From NCBI GenBank assembly GCA_029260455.1, contig JAJDDF010000006.1:124001-188000 (forward strand): a stretch of DNA of 64,000 nt, read 5' to 3'. Position 1 is the first letter of the stretch, and each line of letters begins with the position of its first letter. Shown here one piece after another: positions 7,009-16,165 of the stretch. The position numbers were made by a program, and so were the translations under genes. Source of the DNA: Phycisphaerales bacterium. GTDB lineage: Bacteria > Planctomycetota > Phycisphaerae > Phycisphaerales > UBA1924. Below the pieces are notes generated by a model. It ran no database searches. It had not been told where the DNA came from and saw nothing but the letters and a program-made list of their open reading frames with translations.

Positions 7009-8837
7009 GATGCCGGCTCCACAACTTCATCATCACCGACTATTTCGAGCAAATACAGATATTGCACGAGGCGCGGATGTGTGGAGATGCCGCGCACCCC
7101 GCCGGGATTGGGATTGCCATCGGCATCAACGGGCGGCTTGAACATGTAGTAATAGTTGTAGTGCCACACCGGTAAAATGGGCAACGTGTCTTCCATGGTG
7201 TAGCGCTCGGCTTCTTCGAGAATCCGCATGCGCGCTTCTGGATCAACCTCATTGGCGGCCCGGACAAGCATGTCATCAAAGACGGGATCGGAATAGCCGC
7301 GGTCGTTGTTGCCATCGCCAGTCTTGTGCAATTCAAGGAAGGTGGTCGGGTCGCCGTAATCGCCGAACCAGCCACCCCGCGCGACCATGTAATCCTTCTT
7401 TTTGAGCATATCTTTGTACACCTTGAGCTCTTTGGCATCGAGTTCGTAGGTGATGCCGAGGTGCTGTTGCCACATGCGCCCCATCGCAAGGGCGATGTCG
7501 GCGTGATAGGACCCGGTCGAATACAACATGCTCACGGTCGGGAATGGCTCGCCCTTTTCGTTCTCCGGCACACCATCGCCGTTGCGATCGATCCACCCCG
7601 CACTCGCAAGTTCCTCTTTGGCGCGCACGGGATCAAAGGGCAGACCTTTAGGATTCGCAAACCCCTGAATGCTGTCCGGCGGCACCAACATGCGCGCCGG
7701 CGCTTCGCCCGAACGCTTCACCTTGTCGACAATTTCCTGTTTGTTCACCGCCATCGTAAACGCGCGGCGCACCGCAGGATCAGCAAATGGATTGTCGCGC
7801 CCATCGCCCAGTCGCGGGCGACAGTTGAAGCTCCAGAAATAGGTGCCGAACGTGCTGAATGCGTGAACATTGTCGCGTTCGCCGCGTTTTTTCTGTTCGA
7901 GCATGTCCGCGACATAACTCACCGTAACATCGGTCTGCCAGTCACCTGCGCCAGTTTCATACGCCAGAAGACTCGTATTTGGGTCATTGATGGGCATGAT
8001 GCGAATCGTGTCTGCAAAGCCAATGGATGGGTCACGAAAGTATGGATTGCGCACGAGATACATCTCTCGTTTATAGCGCCAACTCTTTGGCTTGTAGACC
8101 CCATTGCACACGATGTTGTGCGGCTTGGTCCATTGATAGTCCTGTTGAATGCGCCCGGACGGGCCATCAAAAGCTGTGAATTTCATGATTGTGGGCGGAT
8201 GCACCGGATTGAATGGCGAGAACGCACACAGATCAAGGAAGTACGCCGTCGGGCGTTCGAGGGTGACTTCAAGGGTGTAGTCGTCAATAGCGCGCAGCCC
8301 GACAGTCTTTTCGAATTGCGCGATTGTTTCGTCATACAACGCGGTTGCTGCAGCGATGGTGCGTTCACGCTCCGGACGTTCTGAATACTGGACCAGCTGC
8401 GCATCGCGCCAGTTGAAGAGCGCCTCTGCGCCTTTGATGGCAAAGAACAATCCTGAATAATCTGCCGCAGTGTCAGGCACCATCGCCCGTCGCCAGGCAA
8501 AGACAAAATCACTCGCATGCACCGGGTCGCCATTGGACCATGCGCCCTTGGGATCAAGGTGAAAGGTGTGGGTCAGACCATCGTCTGAAAGCGCCCATGT
8601 TTGCGCAAGCCCGGGCAAAATGCCAAAATCGCCATGTATATCCCAGCGCACCAGTGTTTCATAAATTGCGTAGCTCACGCGATTGTCATGAATATAACTC
8701 ATGCGCTGCGGGTCGAGCGTGTTGAACTCGGTGCGCTCGATCATGGTCAAATCGGCTTTGGGCAACGGACGATCCGCAGCCACCGCAGCGCCGAGCGCCA
8801 AGAGCAATACCGCGAGCACACCAAAAATCTTTCGCAT
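7005..8837 (-). CDS. Peptide ABC transporter substrate-binding protein (OppA/DppA family)
   Basis: A 610-residue exported solute-binding protein of family 5. The signal peptide ends LALGAAVAADRPLP and has no lipobox Cys. The mature part shows the family start (EFNTLDPQRMSYIHDNRVSY), the GLAQTWALSDDGLTHTFHLD strand pair, and the PDTAADYSGL and FADPAVRRAFTMAVNKQEI segments. Such proteins usually bind oligopeptides. It is coupled by a four-base overlap to the permease downstream. A hypothetical secreted-protein gene lies 50 bases upstream on the same strand. Confidence 0.9.
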   Translation of the reverse strand: MRKIFGVLAVLLLALGAAVAADRPLPKADLTMIERTEFNTLDPQRMSYIHDNRVSYAIYETLVRWDIHGDFGILPGLAQTWALSDDGLTHTFHLDPKGAWSNGDPVHASDFVFAWRRAMVPDTAADYSGLFFAIKGAEALFNWRDAQLVQYSERPERERTIAAATALYDETIAQFEKTVGLRAIDDYTLEVTLERPTAYFLDLCAFSPFNPVHPPTIMKFTAFDGPSGRIQQDYQWTKPHNIVCNGVYKPKSWRYKREMYLVRNPYFRDPSIGFADTIRIMPINDPNTSLLAYETGAGDWQTDVTVSYVADMLEQKKRGERDNVHAFSTFGTYFWSFNCRPRLGDGRDNPFADPAVRRAFTMAVNKQEIVDKVKRSGEAPARMLVPPDSIQGFANPKGLPFDPVRAKEELASAGWIDRNGDGVPENEKGEPFPTVSMLYSTGSYHADIALAMGRMWQQHLGITYELDAKELKVYKDMLKKKDYMVARGGWFGDYGDPTTFLELHKTGDGNNDRGYSDPVFDDMLVRAANEVDPEARMRILEEAERYTMEDTLPILPVWHYNYYYMFKPPVDADGNPNPGGVRGISTHPRLVQYLYLLEIVGDDEVVEPAS

Positions 8838-8887
8838 GAATCAATCCGCCGCTTGAAATTTTTTGCCGCGACACCGCGATGGCACAG

Positions 8888-10012
8888 TCAGAAATTTGCC
8901 GCTGCAAACCCAAAAGGAGGGCGGGTCAGCCTTCCGCGCGGTCCAACCCATGACTCGACCGCATCCTGAAAACGTCCCCAGTCGCCGCCATCTGCACCGC
9001 GCTTAAATGCAGGCGCAACCGCTTGTTCGCCGGCGCCACCCTGCAGAAAGTTTGCTTCAACAAGTAACAAGACCTGCTCTGACGCATTGACCAATGGTTC
9101 AAGTCGGGACGCATCCGCAGGGTCTTGAATCGTTTTCTTACTGACGATCGCAAGCACCAGTCCACTGACGCGCGCCGCGTTGCGCTTGGCATCATCACTG
9201 ATCTGACGCTGCGGGTTGGGTTCAATCATCACCCGCCGCACCGCATCCACGCCCCAGAGGACTGTTTCCGACCATTGCGCTGACATGGCCTCTTTGACTG
9301 GCATGGCACGAAGCCGCTCGGTTTGTGCGACCAGTGCCTTGGTCAACAGGTTGCCGCCATTGACATAAAACGCTGTGTCTTCCTGCGTGCTTGCGAGTGC
9401 ATGCATGATGGATCGGGCGGCATTCGCTGAGGTTTCAATTTCCAATGCGTCTGCAAGTGCTCTTTGCAGGCCGAGTCCCGGTGCGCGAAACGTTTTCTGG
9501 TTCTGGGCTGCTGCCAAAATGTGCATCATGCGCTTGGCTGCGCCTGCTGCTGCAACGCGCACGCTTTCGCGCGGATCATTCAGTCCCTGCTTGATAGTCC
9601 GGTCCGACTGGCGTACCGCGAGTTCACCTGCAATCACCAGAGCGCCGATCGCGGTGTACATATCCCCGCCGACCATGAGTGCGAGACCCGTCGTGGATTT
9701 CGATATTTCCTGGCGATATTCAACTGACATGTCACCGGAGCGCATCAGTTCGAGCATTTCCGCCTGAGCAGCAAAAGCTGCTTGAGCGTTCTCGGCTTCT
9801 TTGAGTGCATTGATTTGCTCACTGACAAACAATGCAATTGCAGATTTCTGCGATGTGCTGAGTGTTTCGGTCTCAACGGGTGGATAATCCTGCCCCATGG
9901 CCACCATCTGGATGCTCAGCACCATCGCGCCTGCAATCACACTCCGAATCATGATGGACCGCCCCACGCCACTGTGCCGCATCGCCCCGAACCTTTCTTT
10001 TCGCTTTGCCAT
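8888..10012 (-). CDS. Secreted protein of unknown function
   Basis: About 374 residues. I start at ATG 10012, where GAGG stands six bases upstream; the frame opens at a GTG at 10024. A basic N-terminus and a hydrophobic segment (SVIAGAMVLSIQMVAMGQ) look like a signal peptide. The rest is mainly alpha-helical, rich in Ala, with stretches such as LNDPRESVRVAAAGAAKRMM that resemble HEAT-type helical pairs. I do not recognise a family. It is upstream of the oppA-like gene with a 50-base gap and may share its transcript. It diverges from the plus-strand pair beginning at 10173. Confidence 0.6.
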   Translation of the reverse strand: MAKRKERFGAMRHSGVGRSIMIRSVIAGAMVLSIQMVAMGQDYPPVETETLSTSQKSAIALFVSEQINALKEAENAQAAFAAQAEMLELMRSGDMSVEYRQEISKSTTGLALMVGGDMYTAIGALVIAGELAVRQSDRTIKQGLNDPRESVRVAAAGAAKRMMHILAAAQNQKTFRAPGLGLQRALADALEIETSANAARSIMHALASTQEDTAFYVNGGNLLTKALVAQTERLRAMPVKEAMSAQWSETVLWGVDAVRRVMIEPNPQRQISDDAKRNAARVSGLVLAIVSKKTIQDPADASRLEPLVNASEQVLLLVEANFLQGGAGEQAVAPAFKRGADGGDWGRFQDAVESWVGPRGRLTRPPFGFAAANF

Positions 10013-10172
10013 TGGTTGCCTCACCTCAGGTCAACTTTTGACCAAGCGCCCACCGAACCCCACACCACCATCCTACGGAAACCAGCGCCTTGCGGTTGCC
10101 CCGGCGATCGATGTGCCCTCGACCCTGCCCCTAAGGCAGGCTATTGTCCGCAGATTCTCATGAATACCCACG

Positions 10173-10493
10173 ATGAAGGAGGCCGAGTTGGCACGATGTT
10201 CAAGACGCCGTCTGGCCCTTGGGGGGCTGACGTCCATCTGGGCATGTGCGATGCTCGTCCTGGGCTTGCGCCTGATATTCACCCGCCCCACCCCGGAAGC
10301 ACCGGGCATTACACCAGTTGTATTTCTCGGACTGTCCCTCACAATGGCAGCACTGGGCCTTTTCACCCAGCAAGTCGCAAATCGTCTCTTCCCCGCACGA
10401 TCTCGACGATTATCCGACGCCGTCGAGATCACCACCGGGGCGATCTTCGTACTGAGTCTGTTGACCGCCACCGCACTTCATCTTGGCTCATGA
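10173..10493 (+). CDS. Small membrane protein, coupled to the large gene downstream
   Basis: Up to 106 residues with three hydrophobic segments (LTSIWACAMLVLGLRLIF, ITPVVFLGLSLTMAALGLF and EITTGAIFVLSLLTATALHL). ATG 10173 has no good ribosome site; a TTG at 10188 lies five bases after AAGGAGG and is a credible alternative, giving MARCSRRRLALG. Its stop codon overlaps the start of the 910-residue gene (ATGA), so the two are an operon. No family recognised. Confidence 0.55.
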   Translation: MKEAELARCSRRRLALGGLTSIWACAMLVLGLRLIFTRPTPEAPGITPVVFLGLSLTMAALGLFTQQVANRLFPARSRRLSDAVEITTGAIFVLSLLTATALHLGS

Positions 10494-13222
10494 GGCACAT
10501 GTTGCGATTGATCACCAACGTATTCACGATCGCAGGGATTGCGCTGCTCACAGCGTCCGGCGGTGTCGCCGCCCCACTCGATGCAGGACCATCCGCAGAA
10601 ACTGTTCCAGAAAAGAGCGAACCCGCTCATGTCCGCCCCGCAGATCCGCCCGACCCCGTCGCCGAGCGCATGATCGCGCGTGTCTTTGCGCGCCAGGCTC
10701 GCCATCGTTTGCGGGTGTCGCCGAATCCGAGCGCTGAAGATTACGCAATAGCTGCACACAGTCTGCGCCTTGCGCGCAAAATACTCGATAATAATATCGA
10801 ATTGCTTCGCCAAGAAATTGAAGCATGGAGCGCTGCGGGCGCTGCAAAGGAAGTACTTACTGCAACGCGCGAACTGATCCGTCTCGACCCACAAGACACC
10901 GTAGCGCAGTTGCGATATATTTCGTCGAAAATTGATGCGCAACAAACTGTTGAAGGTCGTCTTGCCGTAGCGCGCCGATTTCTGGGCAATGCCGGGCGCT
11001 TACTTGACACTTCCGTGCGAAGCCGTATCGCCTTTGATGCCGCGTTGCTTGCCCGCGAATTGGGCGATGAAACAGGCTTTCTCGACCTGCTGCAACTGGC
11101 AACAACGCTTGACGTAACGAACAAACAGGCTGCTACGCTGTTTGCGACGTACTACCTTGATCAAACAGATGATCCGCACGATCGAGTGGATTTGCTCCTC
11201 AATGTGGTGCTTGCCGATCCACTTGATGTCAACGCACTTGAAAACCTGTCACGCGAATTGGTCCGACTCGGAGCGTTTGCCGGTGCGATTCGGTTTTATG
11301 ATCGCATGCGCGACATCCTGGGCACCAGTCGAAGTGATCTCGCGACGGAGCAACTCACTGAATATCTCATTTGCAAATGGAACACCAACGGGCATACTGA
11401 GATGTTCGATATTCTTGTAGAACTTGATCGAGGCCGGCTCGGCCCATACGTTCGTCGACGTGCTCAAAAACGTGAAGATGATATCGACCCCGGACCTTTC
11501 CTGGAACCTGTGCATCCACTGGAACTTGAAGAGGCGCGTCTCTGCGCTTTAGTTGGCCTCGGCGATCGGGCTATTGACACTACCTTCAACAGGCGCGACC
11601 CCGAACTTGATGAGCTTTTTGTTCGCCCACTCGACGCCCCGAACATTCCCAAACCCACTTTGATTGCAATGGGACGGTGCCTGCGTTCGATTGAAGCATC
11701 GTTGCGCGGCGTTGAAAGCGAAGAATTTCGTGACATGATTGCTGATGCCGGGCGTGATTTCAACGAACTGTATGGCGAGATTCTACTCCATCGCCTCTGG
11801 GTCCGTTTACTCACTGGTTGCGAACTCGCAGAAGCCGAACAAGACCTGAATGATTTCGAACAGGGCATTGTGGGTGTTGAACTCAATACACTGTCTACAG
11901 ATCGATACCGTGGCTGGCTCGCAGGCTTACAAGACGATGCGGAGACTGCGCGCGCATTGCTCACGCCATGGATAGATGAGGACGATCAGGCACTCTGGGC
12001 ACTTGCCGTGACCGAAGAACGCGCCGGGGCACCAACAATCGCAGCGGAACATTACATCGCGCTGGCCAATCGAAGCGCCCATTCGGCCCTAGGAACTGCG
12101 GCCCGTGAGCGTGCATCACAGTTGCTTGGACACCCAATTGCTCGGGCAACGATTGCGCAGGAATTGAATGCAACCGCACTGCATGTTGCGCCTTGGTTCG
12201 AACGCATGACGGCTGAACCCCGTACGTTCATGCAGCTTGACATGCACATTGAACCCGTGGTGGCAACGCCGCTCGAAGAACCAGAACTGATCATCACGCT
12301 CAAAAATGTGAGCCCTCTTGCCCTGGGCGTTGGTTCCGATGCCCCGATTGGGAGTCGGGTCTTACTCACCCCTCGACTGCTCATCGATGGCATGGAAGTG
12401 CCCGGCGGACTGAGGCAACTTCTCATCGGGAGGTACATGACCCTCGGTGCTCGTTACGATCAAGCTGAAGCACGGGTCAATCAGGAGCTTCGAATACTCG
12501 GCACAAGCCTGCTGGAAATGGTTGACTTTGATCGGCGCCTGCGTCTGGATCGCAACGATTCAATCACTGTCCGCGTGCCAGCCTCTATCGGTGTGGCGGG
12601 CAAACTGGTGGCCGACGACATCACGAAACGCAGCACCCTCGCATGGCGCGCGACGCAGGGATTCACCCCCGGCCGAAACGGCTTTGAGCCTGGACCGCTG
12701 AGTCTCACAACACAAAGCCCCACACTCACCTTGACATCCATTGGCCACGACTTCACGCCACAGGATGCAGCCGACCTGCTCAATGCCGATTCGATGACCA
12801 CATCAGATTTCCTCTTTGCATCCTCAAAGTTCAAGCGAGAAGGATTGGAACAGCAATTCGGCGACAACAGCCCAGATGAAAATCTCTTCGAAACTCTTCT
12901 TGAGTCTACGCAAATCGTGATATTCAAAATAACCGCCCTGCAGCGCACGCTTGCCATCCTGCGATTCGATGATCTTGAGATTACGCAACTTCGCGACTAC
13001 CCGGAATTTGCGGACGCTCTTGTTGATGCTGTCCTAGAAGCACCCACACCCATTGGTCTTGCCAAGTGTGCACTTGGTGCGACCTCAAGCGATGCTGATG
13101 CGCTCTTTGATGCACTGGAAAGTGATGACCCAGACACTGCAGCAATCGCGCGACTGCGCCACAAGCAGATCTTGGAAACAGAATCGTCAGCCGAAGATGC
13201 CGACGATGATCTGTCCCCTTAG
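10490..13222 (+). CDS. Large exported repeat protein, TPR-like helices
   Basis: About 910 residues from ATG 10490, which overlaps the preceding stop codon. The open frame extends far upstream (to 9782), but that part is antisense to another gene and was not used. The N-terminus (MLRLITNVFTIAGIALLTAS, ending SGGVAAPLD) is a signal peptide. Residues of about 60-560 form paired helices with TPR/HAT-like spacing (for example YAIAAHSLRLARKILDNNIE and KEVLTATRELIRLDPQDTVA). The C-terminal third is more beta-rich and ends in an acidic tail. Probably a periplasmic protein-binding scaffold; function unknown. Its stop overlaps the end of purM by four bases. Confidence 0.65.
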   Translation: MRHMLRLITNVFTIAGIALLTASGGVAAPLDAGPSAETVPEKSEPAHVRPADPPDPVAERMIARVFARQARHRLRVSPNPSAEDYAIAAHSLRLARKILDNNIELLRQEIEAWSAAGAAKEVLTATRELIRLDPQDTVAQLRYISSKIDAQQTVEGRLAVARRFLGNAGRLLDTSVRSRIAFDAALLARELGDETGFLDLLQLATTLDVTNKQAATLFATYYLDQTDDPHDRVDLLLNVVLADPLDVNALENLSRELVRLGAFAGAIRFYDRMRDILGTSRSDLATEQLTEYLICKWNTNGHTEMFDILVELDRGRLGPYVRRRAQKREDDIDPGPFLEPVHPLELEEARLCALVGLGDRAIDTTFNRRDPELDELFVRPLDAPNIPKPTLIAMGRCLRSIEASLRGVESEEFRDMIADAGRDFNELYGEILLHRLWVRLLTGCELAEAEQDLNDFEQGIVGVELNTLSTDRYRGWLAGLQDDAETARALLTPWIDEDDQALWALAVTEERAGAPTIAAEHYIALANRSAHSALGTAARERASQLLGHPIARATIAQELNATALHVAPWFERMTAEPRTFMQLDMHIEPVVATPLEEPELIITLKNVSPLALGVGSDAPIGSRVLLTPRLLIDGMEVPGGLRQLLIGRYMTLGARYDQAEARVNQELRILGTSLLEMVDFDRRLRLDRNDSITVRVPASIGVAGKLVADDITKRSTLAWRATQGFTPGRNGFEPGPLSLTTQSPTLTLTSIGHDFTPQDAADLLNADSMTTSDFLFASSKFKREGLEQQFGDNSPDENLFETLLESTQIVIFKITALQRTLAILRFDDLEITQLRDYPEFADALVDAVLEAPTPIGLAKCALGATSSDADALFDALESDDPDTAAIARLRHKQILETESSAEDADDDLSP

Positions 13223-14301
13223 CTCCAGCGCACGCTGCCCGTGCCGCGCTGAATTTCGCCAATCACTTTGGCCCGCTCGCCAAAGCGTTGGAGTTGTTTA
13301 GCTACACTTCCAGCAAACGTGGGCCGCACAATCAACGCATACCCGATGCCCATGTTGAAAACGCGGTCCATCTCTTGCGAGTCAATATTGCCCTGTGCTT
13401 GCAGAAATGCAAAGACGGGCGGCGGCGCCCACGCGCCCCGGTCAATCACCGCGTCAACACCATCATGCAGTGCACGATTCAGATTGCCCGCCAGTCCGCC
13501 GCCGGTGATGTGCGCCATACCACTGATGACCTTCTTCACCTTGTATCGTCGTAGTAACTTGGTGATCGGGGCAGCATATAGCCGCGTGGGCGTCATGAGG
13601 ACTTCACCGAATGTGCGCTCGGTATCAAGCTCATCATGCACCTTGGATGGATCAAGCCCCGCCTGTTTCATGATCCCGCGCACGAGTGAAAATCCATTGG
13701 AATGGACGCCGTCACTTTCCAGACCAATGACGATATCGCCTGCCTCAACACGCTCGGTATCGATTGCACGATCAAGTTCAAGAACGCCTACTGCAAAACC
13801 AGCGAGATCAATATCCCCCGGTGCGTACAGGTCGTTCAATTCCGCCGTCTCGCCACCAAGAAGTGCGCATCCACACACCTGACACGCCTGCGATATCCCG
13901 CGAATGACCCGTTCGAGCACTGCTGGCTCAACTTTGTGCGCCGCGATGTAATCAAGAAAGAAGAGTGGATCGGCGCCCTGCACCACAAGATCGTTCACAC
14001 TCATCGCGACAAGATCGACCCCGAGCGGCTCATACATATCAACTTCGATGCCGAGCTTGATCTTGGTGCCCACACCATCCGTCGCTGCTACGAGCACCGG
14101 GTGCTTGAAGTTGCGCTTGAAGAGTTGCTCATTGAAATCAAGACGAAACAGCCCCGCAAACCCGCCCTCATTGGCAAGCACGCGCGGCCCGTGCGTCTTG
14201 CGCATGTGTCGCATGATCGATGCGGCAAACCGATCACCTTCCTCAATCGACACACCAGAGTCGGCATAGGTCAGGCCTCGCTTTTCGCCTGGGTTGCTCA
14301 T
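13219..14301 (-). CDS. purM: Phosphoribosylformylglycinamidine cyclo-ligase (AIR synthetase)
   Basis: This enzyme catalyses the ATP-dependent ring closure of FGAM to AIR, the fifth step of purine synthesis, in the cytoplasm. The 360-residue length is typical. Family signatures visible are LTYADSGVSIEEGD at the start, VAATDGVGTKIKLG, GVDLVAMSVNDLVVQGADPL, CALLGGETAELNDLY, GLESDGVHSNGFSLVR and HITGGGLAGNLNRAL. It is not in a purine operon here. It diverges from the dehydratase-ACP cluster across only 63 bases, so the two promoters must overlap closely. Confidence 0.97.
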   Translation of the reverse strand: MSNPGEKRGLTYADSGVSIEEGDRFAASIMRHMRKTHGPRVLANEGGFAGLFRLDFNEQLFKRNFKHPVLVAATDGVGTKIKLGIEVDMYEPLGVDLVAMSVNDLVVQGADPLFFLDYIAAHKVEPAVLERVIRGISQACQVCGCALLGGETAELNDLYAPGDIDLAGFAVGVLELDRAIDTERVEAGDIVIGLESDGVHSNGFSLVRGIMKQAGLDPSKVHDELDTERTFGEVLMTPTRLYAAPITKLLRRYKVKKVISGMAHITGGGLAGNLNRALHDGVDAVIDRGAWAPPPVFAFLQAQGNIDSQEMDRVFNMGIGYALIVRPTFAGSVAKQLQRFGERAKVIGEIQRGTGSVRWS

Positions 14302-14364
14302 GGGTACACGCTACTCAAGAGCCCCCCTCCCCGCGAGGGGTTTGCGCGATATCCTGCGCCATTC

Positions 14365-14805
14365 ATGCATTTCAACCTCGTCGATCGCGTGCTTGACCAC
14401 TCCACCGGGCGCATCGTGACCCTGAAGACGGTCACCAGCGCAGAGGAATACCTGCAGGACCACTTTCCAACTTTTCCTGTCATGCCCGGGGTGCTGATGC
14501 TGGAGGCCTGTGTGCAGGCAGCCCGCCACCTGATCGAGCTTGACGCCAAGTCCGCAGGATTGCCCATCCCGCCGAAATATGTCCTCGGCACCGTCAGAGC
14601 ACTCAAATATGGTGCCTTCGTCGCACCGGGAATGGCATTGCGCATCGAAATCTCGGCAGTCGGAGTCCAGACAGGGATAGATCGGAGCTTTAAAGCGATC
14701 GGCAAATTGCTTGATCCGGCCCATTCAGGGGACAACCCCGTCGACACTCCTACCTGTGTGTCAGGGCGACTCAGTCTCCGTCCCTTGCGGCTCAATCCAG
14801 CCTGA
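14365..14805 (+). CDS. FabZ-like beta-hydroxyacyl-ACP dehydratase (first copy)
   Basis: A hot-dog-fold protein of 146 residues. The active-site pattern DHFPTFPVMPGVLMLEACVQ gives the catalytic His33 and Glu47, spaced 14 apart as in FabZ. The start at ATG 14365 (MHFNLVDRVLD) fits the usual FabZ beginning; the open frame reaches back to 13702 only because it is antisense to purM. The likely reaction is dehydration of 3-hydroxyacyl-ACP. It is the first of three plus-strand genes with an acyl carrier protein and a second dehydratase, so a dedicated acyl-chain pathway is likely; the product is unknown. Confidence 0.8.
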   Translation: MHFNLVDRVLDHSTGRIVTLKTVTSAEEYLQDHFPTFPVMPGVLMLEACVQAARHLIELDAKSAGLPIPPKYVLGTVRALKYGAFVAPGMALRIEISAVGVQTGIDRSFKAIGKLLDPAHSGDNPVDTPTCVSGRLSLRPLRLNPA

Positions 14806-14863
14806 TGCGTGGCAGCATTCAAAGGCCAGCGACACCTGAGGGTGAATCCGTCATAATGCCTCA

Positions 14864-15256
14864 ATGAACCGAGAAGAGATTTTCAACAAGATTCGTGAAG
14901 TACTTGTCGATGCCCTCGGGGTCGATGACGACGAAGTGACAGGCACCGCCGTGCTGACCAGCGACCTCGGCGCCGAGTCCATCGACTTCCTTGATATTTC
15001 TTTCAAACTCGAACAATCTTTCGGGTTCAAGATCGCGCAAGGTGAATTGTTCCCCGACAATGCGGCACAAAATCCTGATTACGTCGTTGATGGCAAAGTG
15101 ACGGCCAAGGGTCTCATTGAACTCAAAGAAAAAATGCCCCATGTCGACTTCACTGATTTCGAAGCTGACCCGCAGCTTGCCCGGATCGGCAAACTGTTCA
15201 CCGTGGATGCGCTGGTGAACTTTGTCGATACCAAGTTGCAAACCGCGAGCGCGTAA
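14864..15256 (+). CDS. Acyl carrier protein with extended C-terminus
   Basis: A 130-residue carrier protein. The phosphopantetheine site is Ser39 in DLGAESIDFLDI, within a standard four-helix start (REEIFNKIREVLVDALGVDD). Normal AcpP is near 78 residues; here the helix bundle holds an insertion around NPDYVVDGKVTAKGLIELKE and ends with a conserved-looking ARIGKLFTVDALVNFVDTKL. This resembles carrier proteins of specialised lipid pathways rather than housekeeping AcpP. It lies between two dehydratase genes, 58 bases after the first and 12 before the second. Confidence 0.85.
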   Translation: MNREEIFNKIREVLVDALGVDDDEVTGTAVLTSDLGAESIDFLDISFKLEQSFGFKIAQGELFPDNAAQNPDYVVDGKVTAKGLIELKEKMPHVDFTDFEADPQLARIGKLFTVDALVNFVDTKLQTASA

Positions 15257-15268
15257 AGGAACATCTCG

Positions 15269-15787
15269 TTGCGCTGGATGTGGATTGATCGTGTGATTGA
15301 ACTGGAGCGCGGCAAGCGCCTCGTCGCGATCAAAAACATCTCTCTTGCTGAAGAACATCTTCATGACCACTTCGCCGCAGACGCGATACGCAATGAGCCG
15401 GCGATTCCGGTCATGCCATTTTCATTGATCATTGAAGGCATGGCCCAAACCGCAGGCATTCTTGTCGGGCATACCAATGATTTTCAAGAGAAAGTGATCC
15501 TCGCAAAAATTGGGAGCGCAGAGATCGATCGCGATGCTCTGCCGGGCCACACGCTGCGGTATTCCGCGGAAATAACGCAGATGGATGCGGTTGGTGCCGC
15601 GACTGCAGGCACCATTGATCTGCTCGATCATGCGCACGCGGACGCTGGCTGGCAACGCATCGGGGCAATCGATCTGCTGTTCTCTCACATCGATGCCAAC
15701 CGAACCGGGCAAGTTTTTCCTGAACACAACTTCGTCTTTGGTGAATCGTTCAAAACATTGCTGCGCACGAGCGGCGTTCTCCCCTGA
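15269..15787 (+). CDS. FabA/FabZ-like dehydratase (second copy)
   Basis: A 172-residue hot-dog protein. I accept a TTG start at 15269 because AGGA precedes it by eight bases and the resulting RWMWIDRVIELE beginning fits the family. Catalytic candidates are His34 in HLHDHF and Glu56 in VMPFSLIIEGMAQTAG. The spacing is 22 rather than 14 because of an eight-residue insertion (around AIRNEPAI), and PF replaces the usual PG. It may therefore differ in substrate or act as a partner subunit. Third gene of the dehydratase-ACP-dehydratase unit. Confidence 0.75.
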   Translation: MRWMWIDRVIELERGKRLVAIKNISLAEEHLHDHFAADAIRNEPAIPVMPFSLIIEGMAQTAGILVGHTNDFQEKVILAKIGSAEIDRDALPGHTLRYSAEITQMDAVGAATAGTIDLLDHAHADAGWQRIGAIDLLFSHIDANRTGQVFPEHNFVFGESFKTLLRTSGVLP

Positions 15788-15818
15788 CGTTCGCTCATCA
15801 CAACGTTGGCAATCACAA

Positions 15819-16142
15819 TCATCCCCACGCCGCGAGCTGGCCCAGTGCAACACCGACCGGCAACGCACTGATCACCACCGCAGCGCGCGACAGTGATCGA
15901 CCCATCCCCTTGCGCTGACGTCCGGCGATTTCACAAATCACAAGAACAAGTGCCACGGTAAAAAATTTGTAGAAGGCAATAGCGCGGGGCCCGCCATGCT
16001 CGATCACCCATGCTGCGATCGCATTCATTTCGACGCCCCCCATGCACAGGATTGTCCAGGTGAGCAGGATATCCATCGCTGCAAGCAGCACATACGAGCC
16101 GTAAGCTCGCGGGAACAGCACGGGTTGGTGCAAAGTCCTCAT
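15819..16142 (-). CDS. Small membrane protein, DUF5658-like
   Basis: About 107 residues with three membrane helices: SYVLLAAMDILLTWTILCMG, AIAFYKFFTVALVLVICEIA and SRAAVVISALPVGVALGQL. The pattern of a first helix ending in Gly-Gly-x-Glu-x-Asn (MGGVEMNAIAAWVIEHG) is that of the DUF5658 family, whose function is unknown. It follows the aroDE gene on the same strand by 23 bases but no shared role is evident. Confidence 0.55.
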   Translation of the reverse strand: MRTLHQPVLFPRAYGSYVLLAAMDILLTWTILCMGGVEMNAIAAWVIEHGGPRAIAFYKFFTVALVLVICEIAGRQRKGMGRSLSRAAVVISALPVGVALGQLAAWG

Positions 16143-16165
16143 GCCATTAAGAGTTTTCGTATGAA

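Noticed and set aside
7326-8384. Long plus-strand frame of 352 codons
   Set aside because: It is antisense to the oppA-like gene, which has clear family motifs; the frame is a composition effect.
9782-10489. Upstream extension of the 910-residue gene
   Set aside because: The open frame runs antisense to the 8888-10012 gene and across the 10173-10493 gene; the ATG at 10490 with an overlapping stop is a better start.
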